NCBI RefSeq assembly: GCF_003340495.1
Contig: NZ_QASA01000001.1
Coordinates: 5,642,001 to 5,706,000, forward strand
Length of the DNA: 64,000 nucleotides
Source: Adhaeribacter pallidiroseus
GTDB lineage: Bacteria; Bacteroidota; Bacteroidia; Cytophagales; Hymenobacteraceae
Direction: 5' to 3'
Shown: positions 9,069 to 18,500 of the stretch, in pieces
Layout: every line of letters starts with the position of its first letter
Position numbering within the stretch: position 1 is the first letter of the stretch
Program-made: the position numbers and the translations under genes
Notes under the pieces: model-generated
The model's database searches: none
The model's input: only the letters and a program-made list of their open reading frames with translations
Told to the model about the DNA's origin: nothing

Positions 9069-10601
9069 TTAAAATTTTTTCTTTTTGTGATCGTATGATT
9101 GTACTTCTAAAAAAGCTTTACCTAAATACGATACCATGTCGGAAGCAAGAAGTGCTTGTTCGCCTATCTCGGCTTTCACTAAATCACCGGCCAGGCCGTG
9201 CAAGTAAACGCCCACAATGCAAGATTCTAATGGAGAATAATGTTGTGCTACCAAAGCAGTTATAATACCGGTAAGTACATCGCCGGTACCGCCGGTAGCC
9301 ATGCCGGGATTTCCAGTACTGTTAAAGTAAAAAGTACCGACCGGAGTGCCAATACACGTATGCGCCCCTTTTAAAACAACATAACAACTATGTTCCTGGC
9401 AAAACTCTTTCAACAACTCCAGCCGGTGATAATCATTTTGAGCAATGCCCGCTAAACGTTCAAACTCTTTAGGATGTGGCGTTAGGATACTATCCGGCGG
9501 AATAGATTTTTTTAAATTTTCGTCTTCCGAGATGATATTGAGAGCATCCGCATCTATTACCAGAGGTGCTTTCGTAGTTTCGAGTAATTGTTTTACTAAC
9601 TGGTGCGTAGCGGAGGCTTTTCCTAAGCCTGGGCCAATTCCAATAGCATTGTACGTGCTTATATCCGGTAATTGCGACGTATACTGCTCCTTGGGGTCGG
9701 TTACTGTCATGGCTTCGGGTACAGCGGTTTGCAAAATAAAATACCCCGCCGATGGGCAATATACGGTAAGCAATCCCACTCCGCTTCGTAAACAGGCCCG
9801 CGACGAAAGTACCGTGGCCCCCATTTTACCATAACTGCCGCTAATTAACAAAGCATGACCAAAAGAGCCTTTATGTCCGTACTTTGGCCGGGGTTTTAAA
9901 ATAGCAGCAGCCACATCCGGAGAAATATAAAAGTAGGAGGATGGCGCTTGCGAAATAAATTTAACACTTAATCCAATAGGTACTACCGTCCATTCACCTA
10001 CATATAAGGCCTTGCTTGGTAAAAGAAATGCTAGCTTGGGTAACTCAAACGATAAAGTAAAATCAGCTTCAATAATAATATCTTCAGGTGCATTAGGTGC
10101 ATCAGCAAATAAGCCCGTCGGCATATCCACGGCAATTACTGTAGCCAGGCTCTGGTTAATGTATTGTACCAAATCTGTTATAAACCCGGATAACGGACGA
10201 TTAAGACCCGTACCAAACAAAGTATCTAACACCAGGGCATTCGCTGGAATTTCTGGAAAGTCGCTGGCCTGTTGCAGGTGTTTTCTGACAATTTCTTCCG
10301 GCAAACGGTTTAAATTAGCCTTGAAATCAGGTGCATAAGAGCCATTAGTGGATAAGATAAAAACCTGCACATTGTAGTTATGCTGATGCAGAAGCCGGGC
10401 TATTGCCAAGCCATCACCCCCGTTATTACCCGGACCACAAAAGATTAAAACGGGTCGGCCGGTTTTAGAAGTAAACTTATCTTCGAACCACGCTAGAAAC
10501 GCTTTTACAGCCCGTTCCATTAGTTCCAGCGAAGTTATATTTTCCTGCTCAGCAGTATAAGCATCGGCGAGGCGTGTCTGAGCGGCTGTAAGAATCTTCA
10601 T
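9069..10601 (-). CDS. nnr: Bifunctional NAD(P)HX epimerase/dehydratase
   Basis: This is a metabolite-repair enzyme for hydrated NADH and NADPH. The N-terminal YjeF_N domain (about 1-215) epimerises NAD(P)HX, shown by FCGPGNNGGDGLAIAR and VIAVDMPTGLFAD. The C-terminal ribokinase-like domain (about 225-500) is the ADP-dependent dehydratase, shown by GHKGSFGHALLISGSYGKMGA, ILTPHPKEF and GGTGDVLTGI. At 510 residues it has the full fused length. It sits downstream of nuoD on the same strand with a 109-base spacer. A link to NADH turnover by complex I is suggestive, but gene order alone does not prove it. Confidence 0.95.
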   Translation of the reverse strand: MKILTAAQTRLADAYTAEQENITSLELMERAVKAFLAWFEDKFTSKTGRPVLIFCGPGNNGGDGLAIARLLHQHNYNVQVFILSTNGSYAPDFKANLNRLPEEIVRKHLQQASDFPEIPANALVLDTLFGTGLNRPLSGFITDLVQYINQSLATVIAVDMPTGLFADAPNAPEDIIIEADFTLSFELPKLAFLLPSKALYVGEWTVVPIGLSVKFISQAPSSYFYISPDVAAAILKPRPKYGHKGSFGHALLISGSYGKMGATVLSSRACLRSGVGLLTVYCPSAGYFILQTAVPEAMTVTDPKEQYTSQLPDISTYNAIGIGPGLGKASATHQLVKQLLETTKAPLVIDADALNIISEDENLKKSIPPDSILTPHPKEFERLAGIAQNDYHRLELLKEFCQEHSCYVVLKGAHTCIGTPVGTFYFNSTGNPGMATGGTGDVLTGIITALVAQHYSPLESCIVGVYLHGLAGDLVKAEIGEQALLASDMVSYLGKAFLEVQSYDHKKKKF

Positions 10602-10710
10602 TTACCTATTTTGATAATCGGTTTATAACGGAACTAAACGTTTTGCTTTGAGTTGCTATGAAGCTTTTTTTTCTAAAAAATTTAAAAAATTGGTAGCAAC
10701 ACAAGCTAAA

Positions 10711-11913
10711 TTACCGGTCTAGCTCTCCCAGTACAATATCAACAGATCCCACAATCGCAATTAAATCGGCAACCATACAACCTTTAGCAATTTCGGGTAG
10801 CACCGATAAGTTAGAGAAGCAAGGCGACCGGCCTTTGCACCGAAACGGAATATCTGATTTACCGGTTGTCCGGAAGTAGTAACCTAACTCGCCCCGCGGC
10901 GTTTCGGCCCGAAAATAAAATTCCTGTTCTTTGGGCCGGATCTTTTTCGGGCACATTGCTTGTGGATCAAAGTCGGGCGAACGCTTGCAATCGGTGGTTA
11001 AGCGGTGTAAGCATTGTTTAATAATTTTAAGTGATTCCCGCATTTCCTGGGCCCGTACATAATTGCGATCCCAGCAATCTCCGGTGGTGCCTACCAAGCC
11101 TTGTCCTATTGGTATGTCAAATTCTAACTCCGGGTAAACCGAATAACCATCGACCCGGCGTAAATCAAACTTTAACCCCGAGGAGCGCAGCATAGGACCG
11201 GAGCAACCATAATTAATAGCCACATCCAAGGGTAAAACGCCCACATGAGCGGTGCGATCAATAAATATTTTATTATTAATTAAAATTTGATCTAATTCCT
11301 CTAATTTGGGAATAAAGTAATTTACAAATTCAAGGCAGCGATCTTCAAACCCGATGGGCAAATCGTAGTATAAACCGCCAATCCAGATGTAATTATACAA
11401 CATGCGGGAGCCCGAAGTCCATTCGAGTAAGCGTTGAATATGTTCGCGGTCGCGGAGCAGCCATAAAAAAGGCGTAAATGCCCCAATGTCAATGGCATAG
11501 GTGCCAATAGCTACCAAATGTGAGGCGATGCGGTTTAACTCGGCTACCAATACCCGAATGTATTCGACGCGTTTCGGTAACTGACCCGTTAATCCCAGCA
11601 TTTTTTCTACGCCCATGCACCACACGTGTTCCGAGTTCATAGCTGCCAGGTAGTCCATGCGATCGACGTAAGGCAAAGTTTGATTATATGCCAACGACTC
11701 GGCGTGTTTTTCAAAACAGCGATGCAAGTAGCCTATATGCGGTACTACATCCACTACTATTTCGCCGTCTGTAATTAATTCGAGCCGCAAAACGCCGTGC
11801 GTGGCCGGGTGTTGCGGCCCCATATTCAAGAGCATCTCGCCGGCTTTTAAGTCAGAAATGGCAAATTTATTAGGTTCAGCCTGCAGTAGATATTCCGTAT
11901 AGCGAGTTGTCAT
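10711..11913 (-). CDS. nuoD: NADH-quinone oxidoreductase subunit D
   Basis: This is the 49-kDa-type subunit of complex I, which forms much of the quinone-binding cavity with NuoB. It has 400 residues. Conserved blocks include [16 protein letters not shown] near residue 31, [11 protein letters not shown], and [14 protein letters not shown]. The C-terminus carries [33 protein letters not shown] and VLGELDR in part. It is the last nuo gene of this cluster. It is separated from nuoC by about 1.1 kb holding an unrelated nuclease-like gene and a short tandem repeat. Confidence 0.97.
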   Translation of the reverse strand: MTTRYTEYLLQAEPNKFAISDLKAGEMLLNMGPQHPATHGVLRLELITDGEIVVDVVPHIGYLHRCFEKHAESLAYNQTLPYVDRMDYLAAMNSEHVWCMGVEKMLGLTGQLPKRVEYIRVLVAELNRIASHLVAIGTYAIDIGAFTPFLWLLRDREHIQRLLEWTSGSRMLYNYIWIGGLYYDLPIGFEDRCLEFVNYFIPKLEELDQILINNKIFIDRTAHVGVLPLDVAINYGCSGPMLRSSGLKFDLRRVDGYSVYPELEFDIPIGQGLVGTTGDCWDRNYVRAQEMRESLKIIKQCLHRLTTDCKRSPDFDPQAMCPKKIRPKEQEFYFRAETPRGELGYYFRTTGKSDIPFRCKGRSPCFSNLSVLPEIAKGCMVADLIAIVGSVDIVLGELDR

Positions 11914-11925
11914 TATTTAGTTGAT

Positions 11926-11967
11926 AGTCGATAGTCCACAGTCGATAGTCCACAGTCGATAGTCCAC
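11926..11967. repeat. Three exact tandem copies of a 14-base unit
   Basis: The unit AGTCGATAGTCCAC occurs at 11926-11939, 11940-11953 and 11954-11967. It is preceded by a partial copy (TTGAT). It fills the short spacer between the DUF5655 gene and nuoD. Confidence 0.9.
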
Positions 11968-12004
11968 GGAAAATATGTTAAGAAAGGTATTTGAATGAGG
12001 AATT

Positions 12005-12922
12005 TTACAGTACATCGTTATAAGACTGTTCAATCAATTGCATCACATAGTCAAGTTCTTCTAAATTATTTAAATAAACTCTTCTATCCATAGCCCAATG
12101 ATAGCTTTCGGGCATTTTTTCAACTTTGTTTAATGGATCATCATAATTGGCTGGACGTAAATACATTTTTATTTGCTGTTTACCAAGGTGAACTTCTGCA
12201 AAGTTCTTAGAAAGACGATAAGCAATGTATCTTGAGTTAGGCTTTTCAATTACATTCTCATCCATCTGCAGTATTCTGCTGCGGAGTTCTTCAAAGAGAT
12301 TCCGAATAGATGATGGTGCTTTTACAAGATTTTTGTTGACACTGTTTGTAATCTCATTGGTGAAGTTTATATTCTCGGGAATACTATTTGTTGTTGTAAT
12401 AGCTTCTGACTTTTCATTAGCTGATGCATTTGTATTTAAAGGTTCTAAGCTAAATATGCCGTTCTCATAATAGCGGTATTTAAATAACTCTAACCGCATT
12501 GGTATTACCTCTACCGTGTCAATATCAAACTTACTGTAGTTTTCAGCGATACAAATAACCCGTGGGTTTTGCCAGTCAATTTTTAATTTATCCGATAGTT
12601 CCTTGCCTAATTTTCGGATGATCAGCATCTCAAAAAACTCAACTTTTTGGGCTTTGAGCCAGCGGAGGTAAGACAAGGCTTGATTAATTACATTATCATT
12701 TCTATTTAACTTATACTCTATAATTACAGGAGCCCCATCCATATCAACTGCAAGAGTATCAATTCGCCCGCCAAAAGTGGTAGAGTATTCGGTAGCTAAG
12801 AGATGCATATCTAAAACTTCCAACAAATTTTGTTCAATCAATAATTGAAGACTTTTTTCTTTTGTTAATGTATTAATCTTCAGTTTTTTTAATTGTCCGT
12901 TATTTTCTTGAAATATAGGCAT
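12005..12922 (-). CDS. PD-(D/E)XK nuclease-like protein with C-terminal DUF5655
   Basis: The protein has 305 residues. The N-terminal part shows the restriction-endonuclease-like core: Asp55 in GRIDTLAVD, then Glu69 and Lys71 in IIEYK, and Gln81 in NQALSYLRWL. That is the D...ExK...Q pattern of the NucS/DUF91 type. Residues from about 205 to the end match the DUF5655 style (IRNLFEELRSRIL...YIAYRLSKNFAEVHLGKQQIKMYLRP), often joined to such nuclease folds. It lies inside the nuo cluster between nuoC and nuoD and is more AT-rich than both. Its insertion there is probably recent. DNA processing or defence is possible, but the true role is unknown. Confidence 0.75.
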   Translation of the reverse strand: MPIFQENNGQLKKLKINTLTKEKSLQLLIEQNLLEVLDMHLLATEYSTTFGGRIDTLAVDMDGAPVIIEYKLNRNDNVINQALSYLRWLKAQKVEFFEMLIIRKLGKELSDKLKIDWQNPRVICIAENYSKFDIDTVEVIPMRLELFKYRYYENGIFSLEPLNTNASANEKSEAITTTNSIPENINFTNEITNSVNKNLVKAPSSIRNLFEELRSRILQMDENVIEKPNSRYIAYRLSKNFAEVHLGKQQIKMYLRPANYDDPLNKVEKMPESYHWAMDRRVYLNNLEELDYVMQLIEQSYNDVL

Positions 12923-13011
12923 AATTATATTTTGGGTATGAACTATCAGCTAACTAAAGATTCTTTTCCTTGGCTTTAGTTTAACAATCTTGCATTAAAA
13001 TTTAAAAATCA

Positions 13012-13563
13012 TTAATTATTCTGCCAATCTTCGCCCTTAAAGCCATTATTCCGGTTATGTTCGTCGAAGGCTACCCGGATACCATGGTAATATTCTTGCG
13101 CTTCGTAGTCTTTTCGGAGTGGATACCCTTCCCAATCAGCCGCACACAAAATCCGGCGCATATCCGGGTGCCCGGAAAACTGGATTCCCAATAGGTCAAA
13201 GATTTCTCGTTCGTGCCAATCGGCCGTGCGCCAGATGTGGCTAACCGTAGGAACAACAGGCAGCGGTTCATCCGCTGAATTACGGTTAACTACTACTTTC
13301 AGGCATACTTGATGGTTGTATGGGATCGAGTATAGATTATAAGCTACTTCTAAGGTGCCTGCTGCCGGGCCGTTGTCCATACCGGTTTGGCAAGATAATA
13401 CATCAAAATACAACTGCTCGTAGGCGTGTAATTCGGCGCAAACAGCAGCTATTTGATCGGTTTGGATAACCAAATAGGACATTAATTCCTGGCGTTGCTC
13501 GCGCACCAGTACAGCTTCCCCGAATTTATTTGTAATAAAAGCTTTTATTTCGTCGAATGACAT
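13012..13563 (-). CDS. nuoC: NADH-quinone oxidoreductase subunit C
   Basis: This is the 30-kDa subunit of the complex I peripheral arm. It has 183 residues. The family signature is WHEREIFDLLGIQFSGHPD, followed by RRILCAADWEGYPLRKDY (residues about 126-165). The gene is separate from nuoD, not fused as in E. coli. It starts 59 bases after nuoB on the same strand. Confidence 0.96.
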   Translation of the reverse strand: MSFDEIKAFITNKFGEAVLVREQRQELMSYLVIQTDQIAAVCAELHAYEQLYFDVLSCQTGMDNGPAAGTLEVAYNLYSIPYNHQVCLKVVVNRNSADEPLPVVPTVSHIWRTADWHEREIFDLLGIQFSGHPDMRRILCAADWEGYPLRKDYEAQEYYHGIRVAFDEHNRNNGFKGEDWQNN

Positions 13564-13622
13564 TTTGTAGTTTCATAAACCTCGGCAAACAATAACTTGC
13601 CTGATGCTGTATTTTAAAAAAA

Positions 13623-14192
13623 TCAGATAGTAGCTCCTATGGAATGTTCGCTACCAGCAAGTGGTTTTAAGTTTTCGCCCATTAGCCGCTGCACAGCATG
13701 TGGTGGGGCAAGTAAGGATTCTTGCCTGATTTTTTCTTGTAATTGTAAAAAGCCACCAATTAAAGCTTCTGGGCGCGGCGGGCAACCGGGTACGTAAACA
13801 TCTACCGGAATAATGCGATCAACGCCTTTTACCACATGGTACCCATGCTCCCAGTAGGGGCCACCACAATTAGAGCAGGATCCCATCGAAATTACATACC
13901 GAGGCTCGGGCATTTGCTCGTAGAGGCGCCGGATACGATCTGCCATTTTAAAAGTAACCGTACCAGCTATAATAATCACATCTGACTGGCGCGGCGAAGC
14001 CCGGGGAATAACGCCCATGCGGTCAATATCATACGCCGAGGACCAGGCTCCCATCATCTCGATCGCGCAACAGGCCAAACCAAACTGCATCGGCCACAAT
14101 GCTGAAAGGCGGGCATAACTCAGGAAATCATCTAGCTTACCAATAATAATACTGCCTTCTCCGGTTTTCGCTCTACTCGATAATGTGTTCAT
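13623..14192 (-). CDS. nuoB: NADH-quinone oxidoreductase subunit B
   Basis: This subunit carries the terminal iron-sulphur cluster N2 that reduces quinone. It has 189 residues. The cluster ligands are the tandem cysteines of LACCAIEMM, the Cys in [13 protein letters not shown] and the Cys in [11 protein letters not shown]. All four required cysteines are present. It sits between nuoA and nuoC. Confidence 0.97.
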   Translation of the reverse strand: MNTLSSRAKTGEGSIIIGKLDDFLSYARLSALWPMQFGLACCAIEMMGAWSSAYDIDRMGVIPRASPRQSDVIIIAGTVTFKMADRIRRLYEQMPEPRYVISMGSCSNCGGPYWEHGYHVVKGVDRIIPVDVYVPGCPPRPEALIGGFLQLQEKIRQESLLAPPHAVQRLMGENLKPLAGSEHSIGATI

Positions 14193-14244
14193 CTTGTCTA
14201 TCTAATGATAATCTTTAAGTTAAATATTGTAAAGACAATTGCAT

Positions 14245-14751
14245 CTACTTTATTTCAATTACTTCTTTCTTTACTTCGTACCGTTGCGCGTTTATTTTAG
14301 AATAGGCCGAAAGTGGAATTTTAGAAATACTCTCTGGAATTACTGGCTTTTGTTTTACCCAATCTAAATGGCCTTTAGCCCAGGCGTAAGCTAAACCTAA
14401 AGCCAGTATAGCAATAAATATGACCATTTCGGTCAGAGCAAACCATCCCCATAAACCGTCAGTTTCCTCTATTAACGAGCGCTGACCAAACACCACCGCC
14501 CACGGAAATAAAAATGCTAGCTCTACATCAAAGATTATAAAAATAAGGGCGATAATGTAAAACCGTGGATTAAACTGCACCCACGAACTACCCAAAGCTT
14601 CTTCCCCGCATTCGTACGATGATAATTTCTCTGCATTAGGTTTAGCTGGCCGGATTAAACGGGCTGTTGCCAAACCAATTAAAATAAAAATGCCCCCACC
14701 AATCAAAAAAAGCAGGATAGTACCGAAATCAGATAAATAGGATTGGTTCAT
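14245..14751 (-). CDS. nuoA: NADH-quinone oxidoreductase subunit A
   Basis: This small membrane subunit of complex I has three transmembrane helices. Conserved features are [19 protein letters not shown] (the loop with the key Cys), [23 protein letters not shown] and a third helix near residues 105-125. I prefer the ATG at 14751 (168 residues, [10 protein letters not shown]). An upstream in-frame start at 14799 would add a 16-residue charged extension unlike the family. It begins the nuoABC(D) unit and diverges from the thioredoxin-NHL gene across about 230 bases. Confidence 0.94.
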   Translation of the reverse strand: MNQSYLSDFGTILLFLIGGGIFILIGLATARLIRPAKPNAEKLSSYECGEEALGSSWVQFNPRFYIIALIFIIFDVELAFLFPWAVVFGQRSLIEETDGLWGWFALTEMVIFIAILALGLAYAWAKGHLDWVKQKPVIPESISKIPLSAYSKINAQRYEVKKEVIEIK

Positions 14752-14980
14752 AAGTGCAAATTTACAATTTTTTAAATTTTTAACTTTCCGGAAGCACACG
14801 TTGCAATATGGCCGCTAAATCTTGTTATTCAAAAGTTTACTTTTGTATTCAGATAATGTTGAATAAAGGATAAAACTATATTCCTGCCTGATTGTGTAAC
14901 TTTTACGAATAAAGAGTGGTTCAACTACTTGTTCTTACTGGTTTATTCCAGCTTATTATTCACTTAGTCAAGCCTGAACT

Positions 14981-16405
14981 ATGTTAACTGGCCGTGTAAA
15001 TGCTCCTGAAATTAATACGAAATACGGTTGGCTCAACACTAAGGGCAAATCGTACTTCATAAACGATTTTAAAGGTAAAATTGTCTTGCTTGATTTCTGG
15101 ACTTTAGGCTGTATTAATTGCCAGCATATTATTCCGGATTTACAACGTCTGGAAGCAGAATACCCTGAAGAGTTAGTAGTAATTGGAGTGCACTCCGCTA
15201 AGTTTGATAATGAAAAAATGCAGCATGCTATTCGTAAAGCTATTCTTAAATTTGGAATTAAGCATCCGGTGGTAAACGACGCCGGGTTTGAGGTTTGGAA
15301 ACATTACGCTGTGAATGCCTGGCCTACCATTGTATTGATAGATCCGGATGGTAAAGTAATTGGGCAGCGCGCCGGTGAAGGCATTTACGATATTGTTAAA
15401 CCAAATCTCGCACTTTTAATCGAGAATTTTGAAAAAAAACTGAACCGTACTATTTTTCCTTTTCAGCCGGAAGAGCAGCTACCCGGTATTTTAGAATTTC
15501 CTTCTAAATTAATAGCTAGCCCAATGGGCGATATTTACCTGGCTGATAGCGGCCACCATCGTATTTTAAAAATAAACCAAGAAGGAAGTATTTTACAAGT
15601 AATTGGTAGTGGCGAGCGGGGTTTTACTAATGGCTCCATTACTGAAGCCACTTTTAACGAACCGCACGGCTTAGCTTTGCATGCATCTTATTTGTACATA
15701 GCTGATGCTAAAAATAACGCTATCCGGAAGGTCGATTTAAAAACAGACCAGGTAACTACAATAGCCGGTACCGGAGAATTAAGCTATTACTTTTTTGAAG
15801 ATTCGTTAGATGCACCCGTGAACCCCAATAGTCCCTGGGATTTAGTTATCGAAGATGAAACTTTATATATAGCTAGTGCCGGTAACCACCAAATTTTAAA
15901 AATGGATTTAAAAACGGAATCAGTCTGGCGGTTTGCCGGTACCGGTCGCGAAGCTTTAGCCGATGGAACATTGTTGGAAGCCGCCTTTAACCAGCCCAGC
16001 GGTTTAGCTTTACATAACGGTATACTGTACATAGCCGATGCCGAAGCTAGCGCCATACGGGCAATAGATTTAAATAATAGATTAGTAAGTACTTTAATTG
16101 GTACCGGCTTATTTGATTTTGGCGACGTAGATGGTGACTTAGATGGGGCACAATTGCAGCATGCCATGGGTATTTCGTTTCATCAGAATCAGATTTACCT
16201 TGCCGATACGTATAACGGTAAAATAAAAGCAATAAACCTGGATAATAACCGCATCACTACCATCCTGGCCGGTTTAGACGAACCCAATGATGTAACGTTT
16301 ATAGATGATAAAATGTGGGTAACAGATACCAACCATCATCAACTCATTAAAGTAGATCTGAGTACGGGCGAAAAGTTTTTAGTTTCTGTTAATGAGAAAC
16401 AGTAG
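14981..16405 (+). CDS. Thioredoxin-fold protein with NHL-repeat beta-propeller
   Basis: The protein has 474 residues. The N-terminal thioredoxin-like domain (about 1-150) has the redox motif CINC in LDFWTLGCINCQHI and the cis-proline segment NAWPTIVLIDPDG. Residues about 165-470 are NHL repeats (for example GDIYLADSGHHRILKI and HGLALHASYLYIADAKNNAIRKVD), predicted to form a six-bladed propeller. The arrangement is that of NHLRC2-type proteins. No signal peptide is seen, so it is probably cytoplasmic. Its substrate is unknown. Confidence 0.88.
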   Translation: MLTGRVNAPEINTKYGWLNTKGKSYFINDFKGKIVLLDFWTLGCINCQHIIPDLQRLEAEYPEELVVIGVHSAKFDNEKMQHAIRKAILKFGIKHPVVNDAGFEVWKHYAVNAWPTIVLIDPDGKVIGQRAGEGIYDIVKPNLALLIENFEKKLNRTIFPFQPEEQLPGILEFPSKLIASPMGDIYLADSGHHRILKINQEGSILQVIGSGERGFTNGSITEATFNEPHGLALHASYLYIADAKNNAIRKVDLKTDQVTTIAGTGELSYYFFEDSLDAPVNPNSPWDLVIEDETLYIASAGNHQILKMDLKTESVWRFAGTGREALADGTLLEAAFNQPSGLALHNGILYIADAEASAIRAIDLNNRLVSTLIGTGLFDFGDVDGDLDGAQLQHAMGISFHQNQIYLADTYNGKIKAINLDNNRITTILAGLDEPNDVTFIDDKMWVTDTNHHQLIKVDLSTGEKFLVSVNEKQ

Positions 16406-16601
16406 GCATTTTAATCTTAAGAGTTGCTTATTAAGTTTTACAGAATAGAACGATTAATAAGTAAGTATAAGGTATTTCCCCATTAATTTTTCGTCTTAGT
16501 ACTTAAATTAGTCTGTTCATTAGGCAGGTAAGCAGCTTTAGCATTTAATAAAATAAAATTAACTGCTTACTTTCAATCACAATCCATACTAACAGTATCA
16601 G

Positions 16602-16659
16602 ATGGCACAATTATTTGAATAAATATATAAACATATATTTATTCAAATAATTGTGCCAT
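16602..16659. repeat. Perfect inverted repeat, 27-bp arms, 4-base loop
   Basis: The left arm 16602-16628 begins ATGGCACAATTATTTGAAT. The right arm 16633-16659 is its exact reverse complement, around the loop AAAC. The right arm overlaps the -33 position of the candidate promoter for the next gene. It could be a terminator of the thioredoxin-NHL gene, an operator, or the boundary of the following AT-rich cassette. Confidence 0.9.
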
Positions 16660-16681
16660 ATCGAATATTAACTTAATTTTG
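16651..16681 (+). promoter_or_regulatory. Candidate promoter of the HTTM cassette
   Basis: TTG at 16651-16653 and TAATTTTG at 16674-16681 are 20 bases apart. This fits the Bacteroidota -33/-7 arrangement. The first coding ATG is at 16729. Confidence 0.5.
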
Positions 16682-16728
16682 TAGCTCCATAATCCTCATT
16701 AAACTTTTGAAATTTATAAATTATATTT

Positions 16729-17220
16729 ATGAGAAGGAATAGTATTAGAATACTGTTTGTAGTAGTCTCTGTCTTTTTGGTGATACAACTCATGTACATT
16801 TGGAAATTCTCAGAGCCTTATCCAGCAATTCGGTTTCCTGGTTTTGGTAAGATTCCGCAAGTTGGTGGGGAAGTAAGTTTTACAAAGTATGAAGTGGTGG
16901 CTTATGCATCTCAGGATTCAGTAACTGTTAAACCGGAAGAGTTATTTGATAATATTCCTAAACATTACCTGCCAAATTTGTTAAATAATCTAATCAAGAA
17001 GCGTACAGAAGATTCACAACCTAATGCAACTATTAGTACAAAGAAACGCCAAGATTATGAGGATTTTAAAATTTACATTGCCAACCGTTTAAATATACTG
17101 TATAATAAAAAATATGATAAACTGGTAATAAACAAGTTTGATGTTAAACGAAATCCCGAACTATCTGATTCAGTAGGAAGAAAAAGCTTAATTGAAACAG
17201 CAGGTATCATTTTACACTAA
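16729..17220 (+). CDS. Small membrane-anchored protein of unknown function
   Basis: The protein has 163 residues and I do not recognise it. Residues 8-26 form one hydrophobic segment with a positively charged start (MRRNSIR), so it is a signal anchor or an uncleaved signal. The rest is soluble, with a proline/glycine-rich segment (PAIRFPGFGKIPQVGG) and a lysine-rich C-terminal half. It is followed after 70 bases by the HTTM-like gene on the same strand. Both are much more AT-rich than the flanking housekeeping genes and lie between two perfect hairpins. A joint function is likely but unproven. Confidence 0.7.
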   Translation: MRRNSIRILFVVVSVFLVIQLMYIWKFSEPYPAIRFPGFGKIPQVGGEVSFTKYEVVAYASQDSVTVKPEELFDNIPKHYLPNLLNNLIKKRTEDSQPNATISTKKRQDYEDFKIYIANRLNILYNKKYDKLVINKFDVKRNPELSDSVGRKSLIETAGIILH

Positions 17221-17290
17221 CATGATATCGTCATAAAATTCTTGTTTGAAACTATAGACTTACTTATACCTAACCTTAAATAATGATTCT

Positions 17291-18445
17291 ATGTCATTAA
17301 GTAAAAAAGTATTAGACAAATATGATTTTTTTGTATTTGATTCCTTTAAGCTACATCCAAATCAATTAGCACTTTATAGAATACTTTATTGCGTATTTAC
17401 TTTTCTATTTTACGGAATTCCGAATTACGTTTGGATAGGAAAGAGTCCAGATTATTTATTTACTCCGCCTCATATTAGTTTAGCACATTTGTTTGATGGA
17501 TTCCCTGGTACATTATTTTTTACTGTACTAAATGTTCTTATTGTAGTTTTATATTTTGTACTATTGTTTGGTTGGAACACAAAAGTTACTTCCCTTTTAC
17601 TATTTTTTCTTCTCTTAATTGGCCAAAGCTTCTCTTTTTCTTTTGGTAAAATAGATCATACTATTATATGGTTAATTATACCGTTGATAATGGCCTTTTC
17701 TGGGTGGGGCAATGCTTATTCTGTTGATGCGGCTGTAAATAAAAAATCAGAGGTAAATGCTTGGGCAATTAGCTTGATGGCTTTATTGTTGGGTTTTGCT
17801 ATGTTTACTGCCAGTTTACCGAAAATTATGGAAGGTTGGCTATCCTTTGATTCGCAGGCTTCAAGATCGCATTTGCTTTTTAATTACTTGTATTGGGAAA
17901 GAAGACCATTGCTCTTAGAAGCCGTTTTACAAGTTAAAAGCCTGGTCTTTTGGGAGCTCTTTGATTATTTAACAGTAATATTCGAGTTTGGATTTTTATT
18001 AGCCATTTTAAATCCAACCATATTCAGACTATTTGTTATAGCTGCAGTTATATTTCATATCTCGGTTTTTTTAACTTTTGGAATATTATTCACAAGTAAT
18101 CTTTTGACCTACTTAATATTTATTAATTGGGCCATTTTTGATTCTTTATTCAAATCAAATAAATTAAATACTTTAGCTAGTAGAATATTTACTTTGAGGA
18201 ATTTAGTTGTATGTATAAGCTTAGTTTCGCTTTATAGCCTAATAGCTATTGTTTTAAATTCAAACTTTAAATTTCCTTCAGTTCTCCGGCTTTTTATAAG
18301 TACTTTTAACATTCATGTAGATAATCTTAATACTTACATACTTTTTACAATTTCCTTATTTATTACAATTGCGAGCGTTATAACTTATTTTCAAAAAAAC
18401 AGTATAGTTTACACGCAACAAAAAAGGTATAAAACTGTGAAGTAG
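17291..18445 (+). CDS. HTTM-like multi-pass membrane protein
   Basis: The protein has 384 residues with about eight to nine hydrophobic helices. The start (KLHPNQLALYRILYCVFTFLF) and the segments GKIDHTIIWLIIPLIMAFSGWGNAYSVD and ARSHLLFNYLYW-like loop resemble HTTM-domain proteins, the membrane family related to vitamin K-dependent gamma-carboxylase. A carboxylase activity cannot be claimed, because I cannot locate the catalytic lysine with confidence. It is paired with the preceding small anchored protein. The base composition is strongly AT-biased and may mark horizontal transfer. Confidence 0.65.
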   Translation: MSLSKKVLDKYDFFVFDSFKLHPNQLALYRILYCVFTFLFYGIPNYVWIGKSPDYLFTPPHISLAHLFDGFPGTLFFTVLNVLIVVLYFVLLFGWNTKVTSLLLFFLLLIGQSFSFSFGKIDHTIIWLIIPLIMAFSGWGNAYSVDAAVNKKSEVNAWAISLMALLLGFAMFTASLPKIMEGWLSFDSQASRSHLLFNYLYWERRPLLLEAVLQVKSLVFWELFDYLTVIFEFGFLLAILNPTIFRLFVIAAVIFHISVFLTFGILFTSNLLTYLIFINWAIFDSLFKSNKLNTLASRIFTLRNLVVCISLVSLYSLIAIVLNSNFKFPSVLRLFISTFNIHVDNLNTYILFTISLFITIASVITYFQKNSIVYTQQKRYKTVK

Positions 18446-18500
18446 TCTGATGATTGAATTAAAAATTAAAAATTTAAAAAACTCTAAGAAGGTTGATGTG

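Larger units (their letters stand above)
16406..16728. other. Spacer with long perfect palindrome and promoter
   Basis: This non-coding stretch is AT-rich. Its only clear structures are the 27-bp-arm inverted repeat at 16602-16659 and the promoter-like motifs at 16651-16681. I see no ORF and no RNA gene. Confidence 0.6.

Noticed and set aside
9445-9834. 129-codon frame on the + strand opposite nnr
   Set aside because: It is a shadow of a well-supported enzyme gene with full-length motifs.
14752-14799. Sixteen-residue N-terminal extension of NuoA
   Set aside because: The extension is lysine-rich, lies over an AT-rich spacer word and is unlike the family. The internal ATG gives the normal N-terminus.
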